Both the position numbers and the translations under genes were made by a program. A DNA stretch of 49,781 bases. Origin: Cellvibrio sp. 79 (lineage in GTDB: Bacteria; Pseudomonadota; Gammaproteobacteria; Pseudomonadales; Cellvibrionaceae). Location of the stretch: contig MVDH01000003.1 in NCBI GenBank assembly GCA_003056245.1, positions 610,166 through 659,946 of the forward strand. Reading direction: 5' to 3'. The notes below the pieces were generated by a model, which was not told the origin of the DNA, did not search any database, and was given only the letters and a program-made list of their open reading frames with translations. Every line of letters begins with the position of its first letter. Position 1 is the first letter of the stretch. This document shows positions 26,022 to 34,866 of the stretch, one piece after another.

Positions 26022-26034
26022 ATGAGTGTTTTTC

Positions 26035-26934
26035 ATGAACCGATTGGATGCCATGCAGATCTTTGTGCGAGTGGCGGAACTTGCCAGCTTTACCAAAGCC
26101 GCCGACAGCCTGGGCCTGCCCAAAGCCAGCATTTCCACTAGCGTACAGCAACTGGAAAGCCTCTTGGGCACGCGGTTATTGCATCGCACCACCCGGCGCG
26201 TACAGCTCACGCTGGATGGCCAGATTTTTTACGAACGCAGCAAGGATTTGTTGGCGGATATGGATGACCTGGAAGGTTTGTTCCAGCAAGGCGCCAGTAA
26301 CCTTACCGGTCGTTTGCGTATCGATATGCCCAGCGGCATGGCTAAAAATCTCATACTGCCGCGCTTGCCGGAACTGCTGACATTGCATCCACAATTGCAG
26401 TTGGAAATCAGCAGCACTGATCGGCGTGTCGATGTGATTCGCGAAGGTTTTGATTGTGTAATTCGCGTGGGCAAACTCAGCGATTCCTCACTCATCGCGC
26501 GACCATTAGGCAAGCTTGAATTACTGAATTGTGTGAGCCCCGCTTACATCGCACGTTATGGCGAGCCACATACAGTGGACGATTTAACACATCATCATTT
26601 GGTGCACTACGTTACGACGCTGGGGGCAAAGTCGACTGGGTTTGAATTTATCCAGGACGGTGAACTGAAATTTTTGGCGATGAATGGCAATATCACCGTC
26701 AATAATTCCGATGCTTACAGTGCGGCCTGCCTCGCGGGTTTTGGCATCGCACAAATTCCACGCATTGGTGCACAGGAATATTTGGAACAGGGAAAGTTGG
26801 TGGAAATTGTACCGGGCTTACGCGCAGAGCCTATGCCGGTTTCATTGCTCTATCCCAATCGCCGTAATTTGTCGCGCCGCGTGCAAGTGTTTATGGATTG
26901 GGTCAGCGAACAATTAAACGATTACGTCGATTAA
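26035..26934 (+). CDS. LysR-family transcriptional regulator
   Basis: 299 residues. The N-terminal winged helix is typical (FVRVAELASFTKAADSLG, then PKASISTSVQQLESLLGTRLLHRTTR), followed by a two-lobe effector-binding domain. The closest general type is the AaeR/DmlR group that often sits next to SDR genes. ATG 26035 (MNRLDAMQIF) is preferred over GTG 26026 because MNRLDAM is the usual start of this group. Likely regulates the divergent SDR gene and itself. Confidence 0.92.
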   Translation: MNRLDAMQIFVRVAELASFTKAADSLGLPKASISTSVQQLESLLGTRLLHRTTRRVQLTLDGQIFYERSKDLLADMDDLEGLFQQGASNLTGRLRIDMPSGMAKNLILPRLPELLTLHPQLQLEISSTDRRVDVIREGFDCVIRVGKLSDSSLIARPLGKLELLNCVSPAYIARYGEPHTVDDLTHHHLVHYVTTLGAKSTGFEFIQDGELKFLAMNGNITVNNSDAYSAACLAGFGIAQIPRIGAQEYLEQGKLVEIVPGLRAEPMPVSLLYPNRRNLSRRVQVFMDWVSEQLNDYVD

Positions 26935-26951
26935 TAACACGGGTTTCTTCT

Positions 26952-27725
26952 ATGCCAATCAGCGCATGCCCTAAATGTCATTACCGCCGGCAAGCCAATG
27001 ATGTACAGGTTCATCCGGATATTTGCCCGCAATGCGGAATTGCCTACAGCAAATTTATTGCGCGCCAGGAAGAAAAAAAATTTCCCCCGGAAAATGCTGA
27101 TGTAGAAACAGATATTGAAATCGAAGCACTTCCATCATTACGCCAGCAATTATTTACCGCCTGTTTGTATGTACCGGAAAAAGTGAGTAAGGAAACATTT
27201 TATTCCCGGGTATTTTTGCTATGTGCATTTGCTGCATGGGGATTTTATTTTATTAGCGCCGGTGTAGATTGGGAAAAAATCGGTGGCTCTTTCATGCACA
27301 ATATCAATCTGCCATTTCATGAATTCGGCCACATTCTTTTTATGCCGCTGGGCAATTTTATGATGATTCTCGGTGGCAGTTTATTCCAGGTATTGTTGCC
27401 ATTTTTGCTAACACTGGTGTTTGTATTTAAACAAAAAGACACTTTCGCTGGCAGCATTACGTTGTGGTGGTGCGGGCAAAGTTTTATTGATGTATCGCCG
27501 TATATTGCCGATGCACAATATCGCGCATTACCCCTGGTTGGTGGCGGCGGTGAGGAATCCCATGACTGGGGAAATTTATTGACGATGCTCAATGCACTGG
27601 ATCAAACACAAGCGGTTGCCAAAACCAGTTTTATGATAGGTGCGCTGATTATTATCGCTGCACTGCTATGGGGTGGATGGCTGCTCACAGTGCAGAAAAA
27701 TAATATTGCCGTTCATGATGACTAA
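26952..27725 (+). CDS. Membrane protein with zinc ribbon and HExxH motif
   Basis: 257 residues. The N-terminus has a four-cysteine zinc ribbon (C6, C9, C25, C28: CPKC and CPQC). After an acidic linker come about five hydrophobic segments. H123-EFG-H127 (HEFGH) lies at the membrane entry with the following GHILFMPLG, reminiscent of the active site of intramembrane M50-type proteases; I cannot see a clear third metal ligand. It may be a metalloprotease or an inactive relative. It lies 17 bases after the LysR gene and may be co-transcribed. Confidence 0.75.
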   Translation: MPISACPKCHYRRQANDVQVHPDICPQCGIAYSKFIARQEEKKFPPENADVETDIEIEALPSLRQQLFTACLYVPEKVSKETFYSRVFLLCAFAAWGFYFISAGVDWEKIGGSFMHNINLPFHEFGHILFMPLGNFMMILGGSLFQVLLPFLLTLVFVFKQKDTFAGSITLWWCGQSFIDVSPYIADAQYRALPLVGGGGEESHDWGNLLTMLNALDQTQAVAKTSFMIGALIIIAALLWGGWLLTVQKNNIAVHDD

Positions 27726-27733
27726 ATCGACCA

Positions 27734-27769
27734 CCCGGATTTGGCGAATTAGCTATCGTCAAATCCGGG
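27734..27769. terminator. Bidirectional terminator-like hairpin
   Basis: Perfect 10-base stem CCCGGATTTG/CAAATCCGGG with a 16-base loop between two convergent genes. The only T-rich tail is TTTT eight bases downstream on the plus strand, so efficiency is uncertain. Confidence 0.6.
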
Positions 27770-27781
27770 CGTAGCATTTTG

Positions 27782-29293
27782 TTAGCCCTTGGGCCTACCC
27801 CAGACATCCACCTGCGCCGGGCAATATTGATCGAGGAATGTTTGATGATCAGGCATGGCAGCCACAGGGTTTTTAACCGAGGTTTTGAAGTTGTTGAGAA
27901 AGTTTTGCAGGTAGTCATCGTCCATAACATCAGCCGCACGGTGGTAGCTGCGCGGTACCACCCGCTGCCCCATTAACACATGCACCCAGGAATCCAGCCT
28001 GAACAGCCCGCCGTTGTTGCTGATCGCATGACCCACATCCTTGAACAGATCAATGCGCAACTTCAGGGATTCCGGTATTTCCATATTTTTGCAGTAGCGC
28101 CAGAAGGGCGTGTCCTGCCGCTCCGTGGTGTTGTAATGGAGCACGATAAAATCGCGGATTTCCTCTATCTCTTCTTTGGTTTCCTTGTTGAATTGGTCAA
28201 CCAGGGATTGATCTATGCCGTTGAACGGAAAGAGGTGCGACAAGCGCGCGGCGGTCGACATGATGATATGAATACTGGTCGCCTCCAGCGGCTCTACAAA
28301 ACCACCCGCCAGACCAATAGCCACACAGTTTTTATTCCAGGCTTTGCGGCGGCGGCCGGTGCGCACTTTAACCGTCCAGGGATCGCGGGTTTGCTTGCCA
28401 GGCACAGCCGCCAACAATTGGCTGGTAGCTTCATCCACCGACATATAGCGGCTGCAAAAAACATAGCCATTTCCCGAGCGATGCTGCAAGGGGATGTTCC
28501 AGCGCCAGCCGGCATCATGGGCGATGGCGCTGGTGTAGGGCTGTACCGGGCCGACGTTTTCGGTTTGTACGGCCACTGCCGTATCGCAAGGCAACCAATG
28601 TGCCCAGTCTTCAAAACCGGTGTGCAGGGTTTGCTCAATGAGCAGGCCGCGAAAGCCGGTACAGTCGATAAACAGATCACCGTCGATCACCTCACCTGAC
28701 GCCATGTTCAGGGATTCGATAAAACCTGAATCAGCGTTTTGGTTAACCCGCTCTATCTTGCCCTCGACCCGCTTTACCCCATAACCCTCGGCGATTTTGC
28801 GCAAAAATTTTGCGTAGAGGGCCGCGTCTATATGGTAGGCATAATTGATTTTGGAATTCGGGCTGGTGAAAAATTTGCCCTGGTCAGCGGCCACCCATTC
28901 CACACAGTACTCACCCAGCGCAGATTTAAGGCCCATCTTCTGGCTGCGCAACCAGAAATGGTGGAATTCGCACGCCCAACCGGGCTGGCCGGTAACGCCG
29001 AAGGGATGGATGTACTGGTCGCCCTTAAGGCACCAGTTTTCAAACCAGATGGCCAGCTTAAAGGTGGCCGCCGTCTCGCGCATAAACTCCTGTTCATCGA
29101 TACCCATGATTTTATTGAAGGCCTTCATGGGCGGCACGGTGGATTCGCCCACACCGATGGTGCCTATTTCCTCGGACTCAACCAAAGTGATGTCGAGCAC
29201 CTTACCCAACTGACGGGATAAAAGGGCTGCGGTTATCCAACCCGAAGTGCCGCCACCGGCAATGACAACCCGTTTAATTTTATTTGTGTTCAT
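27782..29293 (-). CDS. Flavin-dependent tryptophan halogenase family protein
   Basis: 503 residues from ATG 29293, with AGGA eight bases upstream. FAD-binding GGGTSGW occurs at residue 13. The halogenase signature WRWNIP is at 263-268, and a lysine stands at residue 79 in the segment FKLAIWFENW, the place of the catalytic Lys79 of PrnA. Motifs for halogenation are therefore intact. The enzyme would need a flavin reductase partner, which is not nearby. Orthologue groups in Cellvibrio and other polysaccharide degraders often sit with TonB receptors, but not here. The substrate (free Trp, peptide or other) cannot be told. Confidence 0.88.
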   Translation of the reverse strand: MNTNKIKRVVIAGGGTSGWITAALLSRQLGKVLDITLVESEEIGTIGVGESTVPPMKAFNKIMGIDEQEFMRETAATFKLAIWFENWCLKGDQYIHPFGVTGQPGWACEFHHFWLRSQKMGLKSALGEYCVEWVAADQGKFFTSPNSKINYAYHIDAALYAKFLRKIAEGYGVKRVEGKIERVNQNADSGFIESLNMASGEVIDGDLFIDCTGFRGLLIEQTLHTGFEDWAHWLPCDTAVAVQTENVGPVQPYTSAIAHDAGWRWNIPLQHRSGNGYVFCSRYMSVDEATSQLLAAVPGKQTRDPWTVKVRTGRRRKAWNKNCVAIGLAGGFVEPLEATSIHIIMSTAARLSHLFPFNGIDQSLVDQFNKETKEEIEEIRDFIVLHYNTTERQDTPFWRYCKNMEIPESLKLRIDLFKDVGHAISNNGGLFRLDSWVHVLMGQRVVPRSYHRAADVMDDDYLQNFLNNFKTSVKNPVAAMPDHQTFLDQYCPAQVDVWGRPKG

Positions 29294-29575
29294 CGCTGAT
29301 CCTCTTTTTATTGTTTGCGTGGGGCCACGCAAGCCTTTGTTATGCCAGCCACCAATGGGTATGCCGGAAATCTAAAGGCCCGAATTCTAGGGGCGAAGAA
29401 AAAAGCGCTTCAACAGACTTATGATCAATTTAAACTATTAACTTTTGGGGCGCCGTAAATTAACCCGATTGGTGCTGCCCGGATTTAACGGTTTTTACTC
29501 TTGTAAGCTACTTTGCGGTGTTTGATAGGAATTATTTTCTGGCAACCCCTATCTACTGATTATGATTTTTAGTGA

Positions 29576-31381
29576 TTACTCACTGTATTCGGCTTCGCGC
29601 AATACCGTTAAAAATTCTTCACCAAAACGTTTCAGTTTGCTTTCACCGACACCGGTAATATTGCGCAATTGTTCAGGCGTAAGCGGGCGAAACTCCAGCA
29701 TCTCGCGTAAGGTTGCATCGTGGAAAATAACGTAGGGCGGTACACCTTGTTCTTCTGCCAAACGCTTGCGACAGGAGCGTAGTGCATTCCACAGCGATTG
29801 ATCCTCTGCTTCGATAGCTTTTGATAAATTTGCTTTGCGTGGTGAACTGACCGCTAATTTTACATCGCGACGCAAATGTATTTTTTCCTCACCGCGCAAA
29901 TACGCGCGGCAGGTTTCATTTAATAACAAACCACCAAAACCATCGCTATTGACATCCAGTAAACCGCGCGCGACTAACTGGCGAAAAATGGATTTCCATT
30001 CATCTGCACTTAAATGCTTACCGATCCCATACGTGGTTAGCTTGTGATGATCAAAAGAAAGAATTTTATCGTTGTTGCTACCACGCAATACATCAATCAC
30101 ATGGCCAGCACCAAAACGCTGGCCGGTGCGATACACACACGACAAGGCCATTTGCACCGCTTCAGTCGCATCCCAGGTCTGCGGTGGTGTTAAACAACAA
30201 TCGCAATTCCCACAAGCTTGCGTGGGGTTATCACCAAAATAACGCAGCAAACTCATGCGTCGGCACGAAGTAATTTCACACAACCCCAGCATTGCATTTA
30301 ATCGTTGCTGTTCATTGCGCTTGAATTCTTCATTGCCTTCACTCTGCGCCATCATCTGCCGCAGCTTTACCACATCTTCCAAACCGTAAAGCAATAATGT
30401 CGTTGCCGCTTCACCATCGCGCCCGGCACGGCCGGTCTCCTGATAATAAGCTTCAATACTTTTTGGTAAATCCAGATGGGCAACAAAACGCACATCGGGT
30501 TTATCAATTCCCATCCCGAACGCGATAGTCGCCACCATAATGATATTGTCTTCGCGCAGAAAACGCTCTTGATGCTGCTGGCGGATATTTGCCGCAAGGC
30601 CAGCGTGATACGGCAGTGCATTGAAACCTTCACTGCGTAACCACTCTGCAATTTGCTCGACTTTATTGCGCGATAAACAATAAACAATTCCGGAATTTCC
30701 AGCCTGCTCTTCGCGCAAAAAACGCATTAGCTGGATCTTGGGGTTATTTTTTTGTGCGATCCGGTATTGGATATTCGGCCGATCAAAACCGCTGATAAAT
30801 TGTTGTGCGTTTTGCAGCTGCAAGCGTGCGACAATTTCATCGCGCGTGCGCAAGTCAGCAGTTGCGGTTAATGCAATGCGCGGCACTTGCGGAAATTCGC
30901 GGTGCAATAAATCCAGCTTTAAATAGTCCGCGCGAAAATCGTGACCCCATTGCGATACGCAATGCGCTTCATCAATTGCAAACAGGGAAATTGTTAGCGA
31001 GTGCAATAATTCAATGGTGCGCGGCTGGATCAACCGCTCCGGTGCGATGTACAACAAATCCAGCTCGCCGCGTTGCAAGGCAGATTCGATTTGCCACCAT
31101 TCCTGCGACGATAACGTCGAATTTAAAAATCCGGCACGCACGCCCAATTCACGCAAGGCGCTCACCTGATCCTGCATCAGCGCGATCAGCGGGGAAATCA
31201 CAATTCCCACACCGTGACGCACCAGCGCAGGAATCTGGTAGCACAGGGATTTACCACCGCCCGTCGGCATCAACACAAGAACATCATCGCCGCTAATCAA
31301 CGCATCGATAACCGTCGCTTGCGGGCCACGGAATTCGTGGTAACCAAAAATGGAATTTAAAATCTGCAGGGGGGAATTCAT
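29576..31381 (-). CDS. recQ: ATP-dependent DNA helicase RecQ
   Basis: 601 residues, normal RecQ length. Helicase motifs: FRGPQATVI (motif 0), Walker A TGGGKSLCYQIPAL, DEAH in AIDEAHCVSQWGHDFR, and ATIAFGMGIDKPDVRFV plus QETGRAGRDG in domain 2. A RecQ zinc-binding four-cysteine cluster (CEITSCRR...CGNCDCC) follows, then the RQC winged helix and a C-terminal HRDC domain (LWNALRSCRKRLAEEQ, RPLTPEQLRNITGVGESK). Acts in recombination and restart of replication. About 280 bases before the halogenase gene hold nothing I recognise. Confidence 0.96.
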   Translation of the reverse strand: MNSPLQILNSIFGYHEFRGPQATVIDALISGDDVLVLMPTGGGKSLCYQIPALVRHGVGIVISPLIALMQDQVSALRELGVRAGFLNSTLSSQEWWQIESALQRGELDLLYIAPERLIQPRTIELLHSLTISLFAIDEAHCVSQWGHDFRADYLKLDLLHREFPQVPRIALTATADLRTRDEIVARLQLQNAQQFISGFDRPNIQYRIAQKNNPKIQLMRFLREEQAGNSGIVYCLSRNKVEQIAEWLRSEGFNALPYHAGLAANIRQQHQERFLREDNIIMVATIAFGMGIDKPDVRFVAHLDLPKSIEAYYQETGRAGRDGEAATTLLLYGLEDVVKLRQMMAQSEGNEEFKRNEQQRLNAMLGLCEITSCRRMSLLRYFGDNPTQACGNCDCCLTPPQTWDATEAVQMALSCVYRTGQRFGAGHVIDVLRGSNNDKILSFDHHKLTTYGIGKHLSADEWKSIFRQLVARGLLDVNSDGFGGLLLNETCRAYLRGEEKIHLRRDVKLAVSSPRKANLSKAIEAEDQSLWNALRSCRKRLAEEQGVPPYVIFHDATLREMLEFRPLTPEQLRNITGVGESKLKRFGEEFLTVLREAEYSE

Positions 31382-31547
31382 GACATTATTCTTCCTTGAT
31401 TAATATCCTGTGGCTTAGTGCTGCCTGTTTGCCCATCACTCGCTGAATCTGCATTGCCAACCTTCTCGACATGAGCATTTAACAAAGCGGCAATTTTTCA
31501 GCAAAACGGTAAAGATATCCATCAATTTGTTGCAGCAGAGCGAAGAA

Positions 31548-31566
31548 GGGTGCGTTTGCCGCACCC
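31548..31566 (-). terminator. Hairpin after the rsr gene
   Basis: Perfect 7-base stem GGGTGCG/CGCACCC with a 5-base loop, 15 bases after the rsr stop, followed on the minus strand by TTCTTC. Weak tail. Confidence 0.5.
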
Positions 31567-31581
31567 AATGGTTTCATACCA

Positions 31582-32916
31582 TTAAGTTGCTACCGCGGAT
31601 ACACAATAGGTCTTTTCATAAACTGCAAGGTAATCAACTATAGATTCTGAAAAACCATTGATATGTATCCAGTCACCATAGCCAATACCGTTTTTATAGC
31701 TCGCGACATTTATCATGTAGCCATGTCCTATTGCATTACCCACCGGATCAGATGATTGCTCATCAGTGATAACAATAATTCGGTCTGCATTGGCACGTGT
31801 TTGCAAAGACTCCAACGCACGCCCAAGATAGGTACCTCCATGTGGTTGGGATACGGTAATGGCATCAACAAGCGCCATACCATTACGCGGCGGAACCTCA
31901 ACAACATCCTCGGAGAAAGTAAATACCCTTACTTCCTTGCAAATCCCTCTTATCAAAACAGCTAACGCGGACGCAGCATCCAGTCTGGTTAGATCGGACT
32001 TTTGCGATAATGCAGCGTCCATAGAGCCAGATACATCAATAAGGACTATGGTTTTGCCAGGTAATTTATCCAGGCCACTTAACGCTATTTGCATTGCCTG
32101 ATCGATTTGCGGTTCCCATGCAGGAACAGCACGTGCCGCAGCAACGTAACGAAAAGGCAAGGCTTTAGACGTTTCTGCCCCCGCCATGAGCGCATTAAAG
32201 ACAAGCTCAGTGCTAACACCGGATTGCTGCATATTGCGCAAATTTCGCAGCAATGCCAGATAACCCAATTTTTTTTCGGTAATTAATCGCGTAAATGTTT
32301 CACCTTTATCTGCACCTGCAGATAAAGCAACTTCCCAGGTATCAGGTGTTGCCAGCTCGGCATCGATTAATCTTTTCCAGAGAGCTGCTTGTGCTTCGTC
32401 TTTTGGTTTGGCGTGAACCATAAAGAGAACATCGCGTAATTTAATTGCGTTTTTACGATTATATTTTGCCAACGCATATTCATTAAATTTCGTAAACGCA
32501 CGGGCCAATCCCTTTTTCACTTGTTTTGAAATGGGAATTTTTCCCTTACACCAATACAGGGCAAGAAATTCCGTCAATTCATCTGCCCGCTGAATAATGC
32601 GTTCAAGTGTGTTTGCAATCAGTCCATCCGGACACTTATGGGGATATCGAGCCAGCTCACGCACAATTAATAAAGGTACATGGCGCAATCGCTGTTTTTC
32701 GCGAGCCTCTATGGCCAAATTCGCAACTTCACGAGGATTACACCGCGAAACAAGCTTTCTGATGCGATCCGCAATGGCGCTACCGGATTCATAAAAATTA
32801 TCCTCCCACAGCATGCAAGCCATAACCGTACGCTTGAGTTCATCCAACGGTGTGAGATGAATAGCAGGAGCACCTTCGTGTGTTAATGGCGATTTGGATG
32901 GGCGATTTATTTGCAT
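31582..32916 (-). CDS. rsr: Ro60-like RNA-binding protein Rsr (TROVE and vWA domains)
   Basis: 444 residues. A TROVE HEAT-repeat ring (about 20-280) binds misfolded RNA ends and Y RNA; a von Willebrand A domain (about 285-444) carries the MIDAS DVSGSMD (D294, S296, S298), GGTYLGR and ITDEQSS. Known bacterial relatives work with Y RNA and polynucleotide phosphorylase in RNA decay and rRNA maturation under stress. Here rsr has GGAG eight bases before the ATG and follows directly, on the same strand, an RNA gene that looks like its Y RNA. No rtcB or rtcA genes, common partners of Rsr, are in the window. Confidence 0.93.
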   Translation of the reverse strand: MQINRPSKSPLTHEGAPAIHLTPLDELKRTVMACMLWEDNFYESGSAIADRIRKLVSRCNPREVANLAIEAREKQRLRHVPLLIVRELARYPHKCPDGLIANTLERIIQRADELTEFLALYWCKGKIPISKQVKKGLARAFTKFNEYALAKYNRKNAIKLRDVLFMVHAKPKDEAQAALWKRLIDAELATPDTWEVALSAGADKGETFTRLITEKKLGYLALLRNLRNMQQSGVSTELVFNALMAGAETSKALPFRYVAAARAVPAWEPQIDQAMQIALSGLDKLPGKTIVLIDVSGSMDAALSQKSDLTRLDAASALAVLIRGICKEVRVFTFSEDVVEVPPRNGMALVDAITVSQPHGGTYLGRALESLQTRANADRIIVITDEQSSDPVGNAIGHGYMINVASYKNGIGYGDWIHINGFSESIVDYLAVYEKTYCVSAVAT

Positions 32917-32928
32917 TTACAGCTCCAT

Positions 32929-32953
32929 AAAAAAAGCCGTGTAAATACACGGC
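32929..32953 (-). terminator. Intrinsic terminator of the Y RNA
   Basis: Stem GCCGTGT/ACACGGC followed by seven T on the minus strand. It ends 13 bases before the rsr ATG, so rsr needs read-through or the terminator sets the RNA-to-mRNA ratio. Confidence 0.88.
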
Positions 32954-33100
32954 CTTTTACTTAAATGGGGGAACAAGGCGGCTTCAGACTATCCCGGTGC
33001 TTTTCCCATTAAACTACAGTCTTGCGACTGGCTGGACTCGAACCAGCGTCGCCGGCTTGGAATGAAGTAACTGAAACCTACACCACCCGTTGAGGAGTCT
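32929..33100 (-). ncRNA. Bacterial Y RNA (YrlA-like) with permuted tRNA-like module
   Basis: Read on the minus strand, a T-arm GCTGG-TTCGAGT-CCAGC (33047-33031) has the exact tRNA T-loop consensus. It continues into CAGTC-GCAA-GACTG (33030-33017), a helix closed by a GNRA loop in the place of the acceptor stem. Then comes a D-arm-like TAGTTTAATGGGAAAAGC (33016-32999) with the D-loop GG. Outside this, GGTTTCAG (33078-33071) and ACT (33068-33066) pair with CTGAAGCC (32987-32980) and AGT (32990-32988), leaving a two-base bulge: a Ro-binding-type stem. The 3' end is an intrinsic terminator. Order T-arm, acceptor, D-arm is a circular permutation of tRNA, as known for YrlA RNAs. The 5' end is approximate. 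Confidence 0.85.
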
Positions 33101-33184
33101 AAGATAGATTAAATTAAATAATCAAGCTGATTTCACTGATATCAAATAAAGTACTGTAAAACTATGCGCATGCGCCACAGGTTT

Positions 33185-34192
33185 TTATTTAAGGTATTTA
33201 TGGAGAAACGCGATGATATCTTCAATTGGCCAGCGCGCATCTTTTTCAAAACAGCTACCGGCCCAATTGCAGCCGTTATCCAGAAACGCATGGTTTTTAC
33301 CGGGATACACTTTGTATTCCACTGGTTGTTTGCCAGCCTTTAGCAAATCCACATAACGTTGCGCCGATGATGGCGGCGTGGATTTATCCAGGCTACCCAC
33401 GTGTACAAACTGTGGCGGTAATTTGTATTCACGTGCGGCGGGAATAAAATAAATGGGTGATACGGCTTTGTAGTAATCCGGATTGTCTTTCACATTAATG
33501 TTGTTACCAAATATCCCGCGCGCTTCCGCGTTGGCAAATTTCCAGAACATATTTTTGGGTGTTTCAAAATTGCCTTGCGCGATCGTATATAAATCGAAAG
33601 CGCCGTAACTCACTACCGCCGCTTGCACTTTTAAACCATCGTCTTGCGCAACTTGTTCAGCCGTTTTTCCCGCCGGTAAATAGCTGGGTTTAAAACCGAA
33701 ACTCGGCCCGGCAAAGCCATCACTTTCCAATTGGCGACCGCGCGTCAGGATCATGGTGGTGAGGTGACCACCCGCGCTATCACCGGTAATAGCAACGCGC
33801 GCGGGATCGCCCTGGTATTCGGCAATATGATCTTTCACCCATAGCAAACCGCCGAACACATCTTCAACAATCTTGTTCATCGTGACGCTATTATTTTGAT
33901 CGCCCAGCAAACGGTAATTCATATTCGCAACCACAAATTCCCCATCGCGGGCGATGGTGGAAGCCATATCATTCATGATCGAATTATTATTCACCAGCCA
34001 ACCGCCACCGTGATAAATCACCAGCACCGGATAGGATTTTTTTCCGGTTTGCGGAACATAAATATCCAGTGTGAGCGGGAAATTGTCCGGTGCCGCAAAT
34101 TGAATAGCTTTGTGAATTTTAATGTCGGCCGCGTTTACCAACGCGGAACACAATCCGATAACCACTAAAATAACGCGGGTGATGCAACGCAT
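33185..34192 (-). CDS. Exported alpha/beta-hydrolase (HSL/BD-FAE-like esterase)
   Basis: 335 residues. Sec signal to about residue 21 (ALVNA). Oxyanion-hole motif HGGGW at 61-65, nucleophile S139 in GDSAGGH, acid in the GSLDKSTPP region and catalytic His in KNHAF near the C-terminus. Two cysteines (NGCNWAGSCF) probably form a disulphide. The family includes feruloyl and acetyl esterases acting on plant polysaccharides, which would suit this organism; the exact substrate is not readable. Single gene upstream of the Y RNA on the same strand. Confidence 0.87.
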   Translation of the reverse strand: MRCITRVILVVIGLCSALVNAADIKIHKAIQFAAPDNFPLTLDIYVPQTGKKSYPVLVIYHGGGWLVNNNSIMNDMASTIARDGEFVVANMNYRLLGDQNNSVTMNKIVEDVFGGLLWVKDHIAEYQGDPARVAITGDSAGGHLTTMILTRGRQLESDGFAGPSFGFKPSYLPAGKTAEQVAQDDGLKVQAAVVSYGAFDLYTIAQGNFETPKNMFWKFANAEARGIFGNNINVKDNPDYYKAVSPIYFIPAAREYKLPPQFVHVGSLDKSTPPSSAQRYVDLLKAGKQPVEYKVYPGKNHAFLDNGCNWAGSCFEKDARWPIEDIIAFLHKYLK

Positions 34193-34262
34193 ATTTACCT
34201 CTGCTGTAATGGATGCTTGTTATTTTTAGATTGACTAAGCATAGACGCTCACAGCAGTAGCG

Positions 34263-34685
34263 TCAGTTCCACTCGCGATTGCGTTGCTGGCGTTGATCCA
34301 GCCGTTGGTTGCGCCGGTCCAGCTCACGATTTTGTTCATCGTAAAACCGATTCATCCGATCGCGCTCGCGATTGAGTCTATCGCGCTCACGATTCAATGC
34401 ATCGCGTTTCTGATTAGCGACACGGGAAATTTCCTGATGGTCGTTGTGGCGCTGGTGCTGGCGATTTTGCCAGTGATCAATCTCATGATTTTCTTCATCG
34501 AGATCGCGCATCATCGCATCAAAATCGCGGTGACGTTGATCGCGTTCGCGCTGGAGTTGCTCTCGGTCATGCTGGATTTCCGCGCGTTCATCATGCGCCC
34601 AATGACGGTCGCGCGCTTGTACAACAACGGATTGAAATGCGGTCACTAACATTAAACTGCCGATCAACAACAACGATTTTTTCAT
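34263..34685 (-). CDS. Exported highly charged coiled-coil protein
   Basis: 140 residues. Signal peptide to about residue 24 (VVVQA), then an almost continuous helix of Arg, Asp, Glu, Gln, His and Asn with short repeats such as LNRERDRLNRERDRMNR and DRRNQRLDQRQQRNR. No known domain. A long soluble coiled coil in the periplasm is what the sequence predicts. No role is suggested by neighbours. Confidence 0.7.
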   Translation of the reverse strand: MKKSLLLIGSLMLVTAFQSVVVQARDRHWAHDERAEIQHDREQLQRERDQRHRDFDAMMRDLDEENHEIDHWQNRQHQRHNDHQEISRVANQKRDALNRERDRLNRERDRMNRFYDEQNRELDRRNQRLDQRQQRNREWN

Positions 34686-34866
34686 GATTATTCTCCTGCG
34701 TTTTTGGCCACGCTAGGGCGACAGGGCTGAATAAAAACTGAAGAAAATCGCCAGCAACGCAGTGAATTTCCAGAGTGTGAAAAAACTGACAATCGCGCTT
34801 TGAACCATTGATCACATGAACTACTGATCAAATGCACTATCGACAAATCCACACAAAAGATTATAT

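Noticed and set aside
27980..28699. 239-codon plus-strand ORF inside the halogenase gene
   Set aside because: Shadow frame; the minus strand carries the FAD, Lys79 and WxWxIP motifs in order.
33031..33047. A true tRNA gene at the T-arm
   Set aside because: The T-arm is perfect, but there is no anticodon arm and no acceptor pair in normal order; D-arm and T-arm are permuted, so a Y RNA fits better.
34284..34649. Plus-strand 121-codon hydrophobic ORF opposite the charged coiled-coil gene
   Set aside because: Complement of Arg/Asp/Glu codons gives Ala/Leu/Ile-rich pseudo-membrane protein; the minus-strand gene has a signal peptide and a start context.
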